Source: RHLJ01 sp048058975 (GTDB lineage Bacteria; Bacteroidota; Rhodothermia; Balneolales; Balneolaceae). From it: a stretch of DNA of 64,000 nt. The notes beneath the pieces are model-generated. The model saw only the letters and a program-made list of their open reading frames with translations. It searched no databases and was not told the origin of the DNA. Made by a program: the position numbers and the translations under genes. Below, piece after piece: positions 28,001 to 36,130 of the stretch (position 1 is its first letter; each line of letters begins with the position of its first letter). Where the stretch lies: NCBI GenBank assembly GCA_048058975.1, contig JBLLNP010000001.1:186001-250000 (forward strand), written 5' to 3'.

Positions 28001-29447
28001 AGAACGATTAAGGCCTATTTTGCTTACGGCTACTGCTGCTATTATGGGCTTTACACCTATGGCATTTTCATCATCTGCCGGAGCTGAAGTTCAACGGCCT
28101 CTTGCAACCGTGGTAATTGGTGGACTTATTACAGCCACGCTTCTTTCATTAGTGGTCCTTCCCGTTTTATACGCGATGGTTGAACAATGGAAGAAGAAAC
28201 GAAGAAAGGCAAAATCTGTTACTGTGAGTACAGTATTGCTGATTTTCGGGGTCAGTATCTTATTCGCAGGTAACCTAAAGGCGCAGAACATTGAAGCCAA
28301 CGTCCTTTACCCTTTGACGGTAGAACAAGCAGTTCAAAAAGCATTGGATAATTATCCTGCGATTAGAGCTTCTGAACTCAGGGTTGAAAATGAACAGGTG
28401 CTTAAAAAAACAGCTTGGGAATTTGGTGAGACTGGGTTCTTTACTGGAAAAGAAGAAGTGGGAAATGGTTCTGATGGAATAAATACAAAGTTTGGCATCT
28501 CACAGGAATTCGATGTCTTCGGAATTCCTTCCCGGGTAAACCTGCAAAGGGCCAGGCAGCAATTAGCTGAGGATAATCTGGAGCTTACTAAAGCTCAAAT
28601 CCAGCTTCAGGTTCAACGAAGCTGGGCAGAGGTATATACAGCTTTGCAAAAATTTGAGTTGTTGGATGAGCTAAATGCTCAGTATTCGGAAATCAAAAGA
28701 GCCGCAGAACTCCGTTTGGAAACAGAAGCCAGTTCAAAATTGGAGTATTTGTCTATGGTAAATCAGGCAAATGATCTGAAAATCCAAACCGACCAAGCCC
28801 GGCAGAATTATCGATCGGCGGTATCAGAATTCAATCAATGGTTTGATGGACATTCGCTTTACACAACGGAGGCGCTGAGCAGAGAACTGCTTGATATACC
28901 CGTAAGCCTATTCGATAGTTCTGGAACGCACCCCTTTTTGATGAAAGCGGAGCAAAACATCGGGGTAGCCGAAGCGGAATCGAGGAGAGCCAGAAGCGCA
29001 TTTCTTCCTCGTTTTGAAGCAAGGTATTCCGCCCAGGAGATTGCAGGACAAACCGGGTTTTACAGTTATGAAATTGGCATACGTGTACCACTGCTTTTTT
29101 GGTCACAGCTTGGAAAATCTCAATCGGCACAAATTCAAACACAGATAACTCGAAATCAGTTTGAAGAAGCAGAAAGAATTTTTCGGAGCATGTACTCGCA
29201 GGCAAAAGAGAAGTATATAAAATGGAGTAACTCCTGGGAGTATTACAAAGAAGAGGCCCTGCCTCTGGCAGAGGAACAACAAAGCGCAGCTATTACCGCT
29301 TACCAGGAAGGAGCAATCGACTATGTTATGTTTTTGCAAAACCTAAGAGACGCTCTCAATATTGAGCTAAAAGCCTGGGATGCCTTCGGCGACTTATTGG
29401 ATAGCCGCTACATCCTCCAATACTACTCACAAACAACAAGAAATTAA
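25050..29447 (+). CDS. CzcA-type heavy-metal RND pump fused to a TolC-like outer-membrane factor
   Basis: A 1465-residue fusion. Residues about 1-1045 form a 12-TM RND pump of the heavy-metal (HME) class. The TM4 motif AIDFGIIVDGAVII near residues 400-412 is the divalent-cation (Co/Zn/Cd, CzcA) version rather than the copper version. After KKKRRKAK comes a hydrophobic segment near residues 1055-1073 ending in LKAQN, which looks like a retained signal peptide. It leads into about 390 residues of TolC/OEP repeats (LTVEQAVQKALDNYPAIRASEL, cut here into two known OEP halves). Such CzcA-OEP fusions are known in Bacteroidota. The adaptor gene follows after 19 bases. How one chain reaches both membranes is unclear unless it is processed. 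Confidence 0.93.
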   Translation: MIDKIISFSIRSKFFISLFILTLIGVGIYSMLTINLGSVPDITNNQVQVITVSENLGTEDIEQFVTYPVELAMGNLPGVTEIRSISRFGLSVVTIVFDDDMGTYLPRQLVQEKLNELGETIPNKFGSPEMGPISSGLGQIYEYSIKVDPEFESEYTPNELRTIQDWIIKRQMVMLEGVVEVNSFGGGIKQYEVSLNPEKLNAMGITISEVYEALSKSNTNTGGAYIEKNRMANFIRGEGLIRTLEDIRTIVIKNEGGLPITVNDVAADVTFGTQTRYGAFTQDEEEAVGGIIMMLKGSNPNATVKRVQDRIVEIQNTLPEGLQIEPIIDRSALIGRTTSTVSKNLIEGALIVVFVLVLLLGSLRGGLITASLIPLSLLFAFILMKATGVWANLMSLGAIDFGIIVDGAVIIVEGVVHEIEKKVKSGKSKFNQAQMDEISRKASSTMMNAAFFGQLIILIVFTPILFLEGVEGKMFRPMAFTFGFAVLGAIILCLTYVPMISALVMRPTTNRSNWFARIEYKLDSISNALISRIQRVYRPVIIQSLNRKAIVLGFAVVLFGGALFTFSRMGGEFIPQLDEGDIAMQALIRPGSGLTESIEVSKNIERILLNEFPEVETVTARIGVADIPTDPMPMDIADMYIILNKDKSSWVSASSKDELIEQIKTTLDESLVGVNLVFTQPVELRFNELLEGVREDIAVKLYGEDLNILSQKVDEMASIIQTVPGVGDVSPERITGLPQMTVRYNRDKVAQYGLTIQKLNEYVSTAFAGGVAGVVFEGEKRFDLVVRFDESFRTGIEDLQNLYIDLNNGTQVPIKEVAEISYQPGPMQISRENTFRRTYVGVNARGRDVESLVSEIQERLDTELSLPPGYYITYGGEFENLQRAKSRLSIVVPIALFLIFVLLYFALNSFIQSAMIYLAIPLAAIGGVYFLALRGMSFSISAGVGFIVLFGVAVLNGLVLISRLNSLEEEGISDLKERILIGTKERLRPILLTATAAIMGFTPMAFSSSAGAEVQRPLATVVIGGLITATLLSLVVLPVLYAMVEQWKKKRRKAKSVTVSTVLLIFGVSILFAGNLKAQNIEANVLYPLTVEQAVQKALDNYPAIRASELRVENEQVLKKTAWEFGETGFFTGKEEVGNGSDGINTKFGISQEFDVFGIPSRVNLQRARQQLAEDNLELTKAQIQLQVQRSWAEVYTALQKFELLDELNAQYSEIKRAAELRLETEASSKLEYLSMVNQANDLKIQTDQARQNYRSAVSEFNQWFDGHSLYTTEALSRELLDIPVSLFDSSGTHPFLMKAEQNIGVAEAESRRARSAFLPRFEARYSAQEIAGQTGFYSYEIGIRVPLLFWSQLGKSQSAQIQTQITRNQFEEAERIFRSMYSQAKEKYIKWSNSWEYYKEEALPLAEEQQSAAITAYQEGAIDYVMFLQNLRDALNIELKAWDAFGDLLDSRYILQYYSQTTRN

Positions 29448-29466
29448 TTTATCAGGAATAATTATT

Positions 29467-30667
29467 ATGAAAACAGGGCACTTTTATATTGTACTTTTTA
29501 GCATGGTGTTTCTCTTAACCGGAGCTTGTTCACAAGGAGAAACAGAGGAACCATCAGGCGTTCCTACTGAAAATATCTCCGAGAATTTAGCCGATGAAAT
29601 ACCAACCATACATCTTTCGGAATTAAAATTTAACGCTCTTGGTATCGAATTAGATTCGCTTCAAAAAAGGACGTTGTCAAATACGGTGAGAGTAAACGGT
29701 CAGTTAGAAGTCCCCCCGCAACATGAGGCGACCGTAACTTCTGTATTAGGAGCCAATATAGTTTCCATTGAGGTAATTGAAGGAGATTTCGTAACCAAGA
29801 ACCAAACTCTTGCCTATCTCTCTCACCCTAATCTTATTCAGGTGCAAACAGAATATGTGCGGAGCTGGAGACAAATGAATTATTTAGACAGAGAGTACCA
29901 ACGGCAACAAAGATTATACGAAGAAAATAGGGTCGGGGCAGCAGTTCCAGCAAACGGAAGCTGAATATGAAGCAGTCAGGGCGGAAGTTCAGGGGTATGA
30001 GGCTCGTTTAAGGCAGTTAAATTTGAAAGCTGAGGAAATCCGGAATGGTACGATCTACGAAAGAATCCCTGTTGTATCTCCCATTGAAGGATATATTGAG
30101 GATGTAGGAATTCAGCTTGGACAGTTTGTCGACCCTCAAACTCCATTATTTGAAGTCATCAATAATGAACATATACATGCAGATTTTATGGTCTATGAAA
30201 AGGATGTTCACAAAGTTCAGAAAGGACAACAGATTTCATTTACTGTAGAATCAGCACCAGATGAGGAGTTAACAGCTTCTATTTATTCTGTAGGTAAGAA
30301 GTTTGAGCAGGCTCCCAAGGCAGTTCATGTACACGCTGAAATTGATGATCCAGAAGAATATCTTATTCCGGGAATGTATATCAATGGAAGTATTCAGACT
30401 TCTTCCGATAGGGTTTGGGCGCTACCAGAAGAAGCTATTGTGAACGATGATGGGAAATCATTTATGTTTTTAGCAGTTCAGCGTATTGAAAATGGTAGAA
30501 CGGAATGGGAGTTTACCCCGGAAGAAATAATTACGGGAACACAGCAGGGAAGTTGGGTAGAAGTTAAGTTGTTGAGAGCTTTACCAGAGGATGCACAGGT
30601 GACTATGAATAATGCCTATTATCTGATTTCTGAGATGAAAAAATCTAACACCTCACACGGCCATTAA
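29467..30667 (+). pseudogene. Periplasmic adaptor (CzcB/CusB-type membrane fusion protein), frameshifted
   Basis: A lipoprotein membrane-fusion subunit that should link the pump to the outer-membrane factor. The start at 29467 gives a lipobox signal peptide (VFLLTGACSQG). The N-terminal barrel-sandwich half is in frame 1 up to ENRVGA. The frame then breaks in the GGGG run at 29935-29938 and stops at 29964. In the next frame the protein resumes as GQQFQQTEAEYEAVRAEV and continues to residue GHFH-like C-terminal His (SNTSHGH) at 30667, with VVSPIEGYIEDVGIQLGQFV and the barrel domains intact. The total of 1201 bases is one more than a multiple of three, as expected from one extra G (or two lost bases). 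Either a sequencing error or a recent inactivating indel; if real, the CzcA-OEP pump lacks its adaptor. Confidence 0.85.
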
Positions 30668-30677
30668 TAGTACTATC

Positions 30678-31247
30678 ATGAAAAATCAGGAACACTTTCA
30701 TATAAAAAATATGGTGTGCAGTCACTGTGCAGAAGTTTTGGAAGAGAAACTTTCCGAGGCAGATTTTGCAGTGAAGCATATTGAATTGGGGGAACTAACT
30801 CTTAACGAACCCATCTCTGATGAAGAATACCGAAGGCTGATCAAAGTAGTACAGAAAAACGGATTTGAGATCATTAATAATCAGGGAAGTAAGACGGTTG
30901 AACAGATCAAACAACTCATTATCCAACTTGTTCGAACTAATAAGGAGCTTTCAGGAAAACTTTCAGACTATCTTGCAAAAAGCCAGAGTAAGGACTACCA
31001 ATATTTGAGCCGGTTGTTCTCAAATGTAGAAGGAAAGTCTATTGAACGGTATTATATCCTTCAAAAAATTGAGCGGGCAAAAGAGCTTATTGTATATGGA
31101 GAGCATAATCTGACAGAGATTGCCTATGAATTAGGCTACAGCAGTCAGCAGCATTTTTCCCGCCAGTTCAAAGCTGAAACCGGGCTATCCCCATCTCATT
31201 TTAAAGAAATTAAGGAGAACAAAAGAATCTCGATCGATCAGATATAA
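30678..31247 (+). CDS. AraC-family regulator with N-terminal metal-binding (HMA-like) domain
   Basis: A 189-residue regulator. Residues about 1-65 resemble a heavy-metal-associated domain with the metal-binding MVCSHC motif (the usual GMTCxxC loop). Residues about 95-185 form an AraC-type double helix-turn-helix (LTEIAYELGYSSQQHFSRQF, followed by TGLSPSHFKE). HMA-AraC proteins of this type are recurrent beside metal pumps in Bacteroidota and are read as metal-sensing activators. It starts 11 bases after the frameshifted adaptor and lies ahead of the P1B ATPase gene. The sensed metal is not determined; neighbours suggest Zn, Cd or Hg. Confidence 0.85.
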   Translation: MKNQEHFHIKNMVCSHCAEVLEEKLSEADFAVKHIELGELTLNEPISDEEYRRLIKVVQKNGFEIINNQGSKTVEQIKQLIIQLVRTNKELSGKLSDYLAKSQSKDYQYLSRLFSNVEGKSIERYYILQKIERAKELIVYGEHNLTEIAYELGYSSQQHFSRQFKAETGLSPSHFKEIKENKRISIDQI

Positions 31248-31327
31248 CAAAATACTACATGAGAATTACATAAATCTGCAATCTAAAGGAGAGTTAAAAC
31301 GCTATTATGAAATAAAAAAGAAATCTC

Positions 31328-33274
31328 ATGATAGCATTTATAAAAAAGTATAAAGAAGCGATTATCAGTGCGCTTACACTCGGAGCAGCATTGATCGTGG
31401 AGAATTTAAATTTATTCGAGGGCAGTCATTATGTATATCTCTCACTGTATGGTATTTCCTATATAGCCGTTGGAGGGCCGGTCTGGATTAAAGCGATTAA
31501 ATCCATACGAAGGGGAACTCTTTTTAGTGAGTTCTTTCTGATGGGAATTGCAACTGTTGGTGCCTTTGCATTAGGAGAGTATGCAGAGGGAGTGGCGGTG
31601 ATGTTGTTTTACATGGTTGGTGAATATGCCCAACATGGAGCTGTGCATAAAGCCAGGAACTCAATTAAAAAACTTATTGATCAGCAACCTGATATAGCTA
31701 TCGTGGAACGTAATGGAGAGTCTGTTGAGGTACATCCTTCAGAGGTTGAAATAGGAGAGGTAATTATTGTGAAACCGGGAGAAAAGGTGCCATTAGACGG
31801 TATATTGTTAAGCATGAAAGCTTCGGTTAACGCCGCAGCACTTACTGGAGAATCGAAGCCCATACAATTAAAAGAAGGAGAAGAGGTTTGGGCAGGGTCA
31901 CTTAATGAGACGGTCCCAGTTAAAATGGAGGTAACAAGCAGCTTTAAAGATTCGAAACTGGCAAATATCTTGAATATGGTTCAGGAGGCTACCCAAAGGA
32001 AAGCTCCAACGCAACGGTTTATGACAAAATTTGCAAGAGTCTATACTCCTGTGGTTGTTTGGCTCGCAGTAGCCTTAACCTTTCTTCCATACTTCTTTGT
32101 TGATGGGTATGTATTCCAGGATTGGTTTTATAAAGCGCTCATTTTTCTTGTGGTTTCTTGTCCGTGTGGTTTGGTGATATCTATTCCTTTAGGATATTTT
32201 GGTGGAATAGGAGCTGCTTCACAGAATGGAATTCTTCTGAAGGGATCTGACTATCTGGATCAGCTTAGAAAAATGAATATCCTGTTTATGGATAAAACAG
32301 GAACTCTAACAGAGGGCACATTTGAAGTCAGGCAAGTCATAACGCATGATGAACTAAGTGAGGATGAGATTGTAGAATATGCCGCTTCCTTAGAAAAACA
32401 GTCTACACACCCTATTGGTAAAGCAATCCTCTCCTTTAATAATGGGAAGGAATTGTTTGATGCCGAACAACAAGAAGAAATTTCTGGGAAAGGATTGAAA
32501 GGGGTTTTTGCTCAGAAGCAGGTATTAGTAGGTAATCAGAAATTACTCGAAAGTAACCAGGTTACTATTCAATCTATTGACTATTCAAACCCTGATACAC
32601 TGGTTTATGTAGCAGTGGATGGGCAGCATGTAGGCACCATAATTATTGCTGATAAAATCAAAGAAGATAGCAGACAAGCTATTTCCTTGCTCCGGGCAAA
32701 AGGGGTAGAGCGACTGGTCATGTTATCAGGTGATAATGAGCAAGTAGCAACTTCTGTAGGAAAGCAACTTAATCTGGACGATGCCTATGGAGGATTACTC
32801 CCGGATGAAAAATATAATTATGTGGAACAGGCTCTTGGGAAGGGAAAGGTTGTAGGGTTTGTGGGAGATGGAGTAAATGATGCTCCGGTCATTACCTTAG
32901 CTGATGTAGGTATTGCAATGGGTGGTATTGGCTCTGACGCCACGGTGGAGACCGCCGATGTAGTTATCCAAACTGACCAACCTTCAAAAATACCGATGGC
33001 TATAGATATCGCTAAGTTTACTCACCAGATTGTTTGGCAAAACATAGCTTTTGCAATGGGAATTAAACTACTTGTAATGGCTCTTGCAGCATTTGGTATT
33101 GCAACTATGTGGGAAGCAATTTTTGCCGATGTAGGCGTAGCTTTAATTGCCATCGGTAATGCTATACGAATTCAGAGTAAATATTCAGGGGGTGAAGTGA
33201 TGCGTTTATTTTTTGGAAAATCCACGAGGGGGAAGGAAGAGGTTTCACCCGCAGTTAGTTGTGATCATTGCTAA
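31328..33274 (+). CDS. P1B-2-type heavy-metal P-type ATPase (Zn/Cd/Pb exporter, ZntA/CadA-like)
   Basis: A 648-residue inner-membrane metal pump. The CPC motif (SCPCGL) near residue 278 and phosphorylation motif DKTGTLTEG near 322 are present, as are the hinge GDGVNDAPV and the TGES motif. The last two membrane helices carry GIKLLVMAL and MWEAIFADVGVALI, with the Lys and Asp characteristic of P1B-2 (Zn2+/Cd2+/Pb2+). No N-terminal HMA domain is present; the C-terminus ends in SCDHC, a possible metal site. It stands 80 bases after the AraC-type gene and is followed by an ArsR operator region. Shorter than ZntA (732) because the HMA domain is missing. Confidence 0.93.
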   Translation: MIAFIKKYKEAIISALTLGAALIVENLNLFEGSHYVYLSLYGISYIAVGGPVWIKAIKSIRRGTLFSEFFLMGIATVGAFALGEYAEGVAVMLFYMVGEYAQHGAVHKARNSIKKLIDQQPDIAIVERNGESVEVHPSEVEIGEVIIVKPGEKVPLDGILLSMKASVNAAALTGESKPIQLKEGEEVWAGSLNETVPVKMEVTSSFKDSKLANILNMVQEATQRKAPTQRFMTKFARVYTPVVVWLAVALTFLPYFFVDGYVFQDWFYKALIFLVVSCPCGLVISIPLGYFGGIGAASQNGILLKGSDYLDQLRKMNILFMDKTGTLTEGTFEVRQVITHDELSEDEIVEYAASLEKQSTHPIGKAILSFNNGKELFDAEQQEEISGKGLKGVFAQKQVLVGNQKLLESNQVTIQSIDYSNPDTLVYVAVDGQHVGTIIIADKIKEDSRQAISLLRAKGVERLVMLSGDNEQVATSVGKQLNLDDAYGGLLPDEKYNYVEQALGKGKVVGFVGDGVNDAPVITLADVGIAMGGIGSDATVETADVVIQTDQPSKIPMAIDIAKFTHQIVWQNIAFAMGIKLLVMALAAFGIATMWEAIFADVGVALIAIGNAIRIQSKYSGGEVMRLFFGKSTRGKEEVSPAVSCDHC

Positions 33275-33335
33275 GTATATGAACCTAAAATGTTTGTAAG
33301 GAGTCTCTCGTTAGGTTGTTCGGAGCTTATAACAT

Positions 33336-33359
33336 TTAATCATTTGCTTAAATGATTAA
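33336..33359. promoter_or_regulatory. Palindromic operator, ArsR/SmtB-type, upstream of arsR-merTP
   Basis: A perfect inverted repeat, TAATCATTT (33337-33345), GCTT spacer, AAATGATTA (33350-33358); one more T-A pair extends it. Its AT-rich arms are of the style of ArsR/SmtB operators. It lies 43 bases before the ATG of the ArsR-like gene, so it is the likely self-regulatory site. The -10/-35 elements are not clear to me. Confidence 0.75.
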
Positions 33360-33401
33360 GTTAAGATAACTTCGTATTGTTATGAACAATGAACAAATAC
33401 T

Positions 33402-33782
33402 ATGAATAAGCAAAACTGTATTCGAGACGTTGCAGATTTGGCTCAGATCAAAAGATGCAGAGATGTACTTTCGAGTATCCAACCCTCCACTGAAAAGTTA
33501 TCTGATGTTCTTAAGCTGGCAGGAAACGATGCTCGGCTTAAAATTCTCTATCTCCTTAATCAAGAAGCTCAACTTTGTCCGTGTGATTTGAGCGATATCT
33601 TAGATATGAGCATTCCAGCCGTTTCCCAGCACCTAAGAAAATTGAAAGACGGTGGTTTAGTAGTGACCCAAAGAGAGGGGAAAGTGATTTTTTATTCACT
33701 CAATCAGGAAATTATCCCCGTACTGCTACCTTGCTTTGGGCAACTTGAAAATAATAACATCCTTAAAGTGGTAGCCGCATGA
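33402..33782 (+). CDS. ArsR/SmtB-family metal-responsive repressor
   Basis: A 126-residue winged-helix repressor. The helix-turn-helix lies in LSDILDMSIPAVSQHLRKLKDGGLV, shown in two parts: the recognition helix is SIPAVSQHLRKL and the wing follows. The metal site LCPCDL just before it is the alpha-3 CxC-type motif of CadC/ArsR sensors, and N-terminal Cys residues (MNKQNC, KRCRD) could complete a Cys-rich soft-metal site. It probably controls the merTP operon that overlaps its stop (4 bases) through the palindrome 43 bases upstream. A Hg/Cd/Pb-type ligand set is likely; the exact metal is inference. Confidence 0.9.
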   Translation: MNKQNCIRDVADLAQIKRCRDVLSSIQPSTEKLSDVLKLAGNDARLKILYLLNQEAQLCPCDLSDILDMSIPAVSQHLRKLKDGGLVVTQREGKVIFYSLNQEIIPVLLPCFGQLENNNILKVVAA

Positions 33783-34393
33783 GAAAATCTAACTTCAAAA
33801 AGGACAAGGCGCTAATTAGCGGTGGAATTGTGACAGCATTTGTGGCTTCACTTTGTTGTATAACCCCGGTAGCCGCCTCCGTAGCTGGAATTGGTGGCAT
33901 CGCTTCCACTTTTTCCTGGGTGGAACCCGTTCGTCCCTATATTATAGTGCTGACTCATTTGATTTTAGGGTTTGCTTGGTTTCAAAAATTAAAACCCAAA
34001 GCACAGGAAGAGATTGATTGTGCTTGTGAAGAGGAAGCAAAAACTTTCCAATCAAAGGGGTTTTTAGGAATTGTTACTTTATTTGCTATAGTACTGATGG
34101 CGTTCCCCTATTACTCGGATATCTTTTTCTCTGATAAGAGCACTGAAGTCGTTTATGTTCAAGAGGCGAATGTTCAAACGATCACCTACGATATTGTAGG
34201 AATGACCTGCACCGGGTGCGAAGCAACTGTCCGCAATGCAGCCCAGGAAGTCGAAGGGGTGTTGGAGGTCACAGCTTCCTACGATACCCAAACAGCAACC
34301 ATTTCATTTGATAAAACCAAAGTTCAACCGGAATGCATAAAACAGGCGATCAACAGTACCGGTTTTACAGTAAAGGAGGATTCTGAACAATGA
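33779..34393 (+). CDS. merTP: MerT-MerP fusion mercuric transport protein (MerTP)
   Basis: A 204-residue mercury-uptake protein. Membrane helices at about residues 14-38, 50-68 and 92-113 form a MerT-like part with the vicinal Cys pair in ASLCCITPVAASV. A Cys-x-Cys (DCACEEE) sits in the loop between helices 2 and 3, as in MerT. Residues about 136-200 form a MerP/HMA domain with GMTCTGCEATVRN. It overlaps arsR by four bases (ATGA) and the next gene by four bases. MerT-MerP fusions are known in Bacteroidota. No merA reductase is in the window. Confidence 0.93.
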   Translation: MRKSNFKKDKALISGGIVTAFVASLCCITPVAASVAGIGGIASTFSWVEPVRPYIIVLTHLILGFAWFQKLKPKAQEEIDCACEEEAKTFQSKGFLGIVTLFAIVLMAFPYYSDIFFSDKSTEVVYVQEANVQTITYDIVGMTCTGCEATVRNAAQEVEGVLEVTASYDTQTATISFDKTKVQPECIKQAINSTGFTVKEDSEQ

Positions 34394-34602
34394 GTGTAAC
34401 TGTGAAGAAAGAATCAATACTGACCTGTCCTGAATGCGGTCACCAATCCAAAGAAGAAATGCCCACAGATTCCTGTCAGTTTTTTTGGGAGTGCCCCAAT
34501 TGCACTACAGTACTTAAGCCTCTAAAAGGCGATTGCTGTGTTTATTGTTCCTATGGCGATGTTGCTTGTCCTCCAATTCAAATGACTAAAGATTGTTGTT
34601 AG
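34390..34602 (+). CDS. GDCCVxC-type small Cys-rich protein of the mer region
   Basis: A 70-residue protein with two zinc-ribbon-like CxxC pairs (TCPECGH, ECPNCT) and the conserved GDCCVYCSYGDVACPP segment, ending DCC. This matches the GDCCVxC protein family often found behind mer genes and sometimes containing selenocysteine; here every position is Cys. It overlaps merTP by four bases and ends the plus-strand metal set. Probable role is in handling soft metals such as Hg; no biochemical function is established to my knowledge. Confidence 0.88.
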   Translation: MSVTVKKESILTCPECGHQSKEEMPTDSCQFFWECPNCTTVLKPLKGDCCVYCSYGDVACPPIQMTKDCC

Positions 34603-34603
34603 A

Positions 34604-35038
34604 TCATGACCAATGCAGCGCAATAATTTTCCATTCGCCATTCTCTTTCTTTAGTACCGCTAATTCAAGGGAGGTCAGGTCAATCTCACGATCTGAGTAG
34701 GTTCCTTTCATTGATGTAATGGTTGAAACCCAAGCCATATTTCCTTCGATATTGATCTTTTGAGATAGCTCGTTTCGTTCAATTGCACTTAGGAATTTAC
34801 CATCAGAATGAAAGTGATGGGATAGATATTCTTCTTTTGTTTCGCTGCCTCTCCCTTCCAAAATGGTTACATCTTCATGAAGAAGAGATGATGCTATTTT
34901 AGAGTCATTCTCAACGATGGCTTTTTCAAAGTTTGATAGCACCGTTTTAATTGATTCCTGGTCGCTCAAATCTTGAGCCTGTAGCTGTGGAGCAGCCATA
35001 ACAAAGATGGCTGTTACTAAAGTTAGTAGTGTTTTCAT
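34604..35038 (-). CDS. Exported SnoaL/NTF2-like (DUF4440-type) protein
   Basis: A 144-residue exported protein with a signal peptide (LVTAIFVMAAPQLQA, cleavage near QAQ). The mature part has the fold typical of SnoaL/DUF4440 proteins: SIKTVLSNFEKAIVENDS, LLHEDVTILEGRGS and a beta-sheet end with NGEWKIIALHWS. It is the last gene of the minus-strand copper set, 9 bases after the DUF2231 gene, and its stop lies two bases from the stop of the opposite GDCCVxC gene. Substrate and function unknown. Confidence 0.83.
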   Translation of the reverse strand: MKTLLTLVTAIFVMAAPQLQAQDLSDQESIKTVLSNFEKAIVENDSKIASSLLHEDVTILEGRGSETKEEYLSHHFHSDGKFLSAIERNELSQKINIEGNMAWVSTITSMKGTYSDREIDLTSLELAVLKKENGEWKIIALHWS

Positions 35039-35047
35039 AAGGATTAA

Positions 35048-36121
35048 TTATTTGAGTTGTGATAATTCAATGTTCTGGATCAGGAGTTTTCCATGACCAT
35101 TTATTTTTAGGCCGATACTTCCGGAATCTGGTTCATCTCCATGTCCATGAACCACCATTTCTTTGTTGATGTAGCCTCTAAAATGCGTTCCATCGCTAAC
35201 AATCCGAATAAATTTTACACCTTCGTTTTCAAACTCTTTTTCATCGAAAAGTTCGACTTCATCATTTGTGGTCCGCCCTTGTGAGATTTGCCCATCTGAA
35301 GTGAGAGCGACAAAATCATAGTTTTGGGCATCTTGAACATGATGGGCAATTTTGACATCTCCGGTAAAGGAACCCATATCTAAGTAGATATCGACCTGAA
35401 TATTTTGATACCCCGAATGGGTTACAAAGAAATTGCTTATATGGTCTGACAGGTTGAAGCTGAGATACGTTTGATTTTCAGCTATTGAAACCGTAGGGTT
35501 TAGCTGTTCTATATTCCCTTCAAGCCAGTGAAAATGTTCATTCAGATCACTAACTGAATTAGTGGACATATCCCATGTCCAATCCCCATTTTCTTTTTCA
35601 ATAAATAGGGATTCTAAGTCAGCATTTTCAGCTTGAGATGGGGCTATCGCTTCTTCTGCTTCTAAGTATTGCCCTGTTCCAACGCCATAACCGTAAACCA
35701 TGGTTGCTCCATACTCACCTGTCTCAAATAAGAAAAAGAGGCCAGGAAGTGCGAGAACAAATGCAAAAACCTGTATCGATTTCGTTTCCAGCTTTTTAAA
35801 CCAATGCAAAGCAATGCGAAAAGTTGAATAGATTCCAAAAAACAGAACCGTCCAAAGTGCCCAATCGGCGTGATCTGTGAGAACAGATTGCGCTTCGGTT
35901 GGCAGAAACACGGTGTCAGCTGCTGATCGGCCTGTAAAGTAGGTAATAATCGCAGCTATCGAGCCTAACACATAGATAAATGTGGTCTTCTTTTCATCCC
36001 ACCAGTTTACAGGCAGGAAAAAAGCGATGAGGTTTAATCCAATAGCCAATATGAGTATGGCGATTGGAAAGTGAACGATCATCGGGTGAATGTTTGGTGC
36101 GTAGTCAAATAATTCATTCAT
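35048..36121 (-). CDS. DUF2231 membrane protein with C-terminal LamG/3-keto-hydrolase-like domain
   Basis: A 357-residue protein. The first 130 residues carry about four membrane helices of the DUF2231 type (IHPMIVHFPIAILILAIG, then AAIITYFTGRSAAD, ALHWFKK), a family common beside metal and cytochrome genes. From about residue 155 on it is soluble, with beta-strands like a jelly-roll (DMGSFTGDVKIAHHVQDA, IRIVSDGTHFRGYIN, GSIGLKING) resembling a 3-keto-disaccharide hydrolase or LamG domain. It lies between copB-like and SnoaL-like genes. I infer a sensing or electron-transfer role in the copper response, but nothing proves it. Confidence 0.7.
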   Translation of the reverse strand: MNELFDYAPNIHPMIVHFPIAILILAIGLNLIAFFLPVNWWDEKKTTFIYVLGSIAAIITYFTGRSAADTVFLPTEAQSVLTDHADWALWTVLFFGIYSTFRIALHWFKKLETKSIQVFAFVLALPGLFFLFETGEYGATMVYGYGVGTGQYLEAEEAIAPSQAENADLESLFIEKENGDWTWDMSTNSVSDLNEHFHWLEGNIEQLNPTVSIAENQTYLSFNLSDHISNFFVTHSGYQNIQVDIYLDMGSFTGDVKIAHHVQDAQNYDFVALTSDGQISQGRTTNDEVELFDEKEFENEGVKFIRIVSDGTHFRGYINKEMVVHGHGDEPDSGSIGLKINGHGKLLIQNIELSQLK

Positions 36122-36130
36122 TTTGTATTC

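Noticed and set aside
34390..34602. Selenocysteine in the GDCCVxC protein
   Set aside because: The family sometimes has selenocysteine but here the relevant positions are Cys codons and no in-frame TGA exists.
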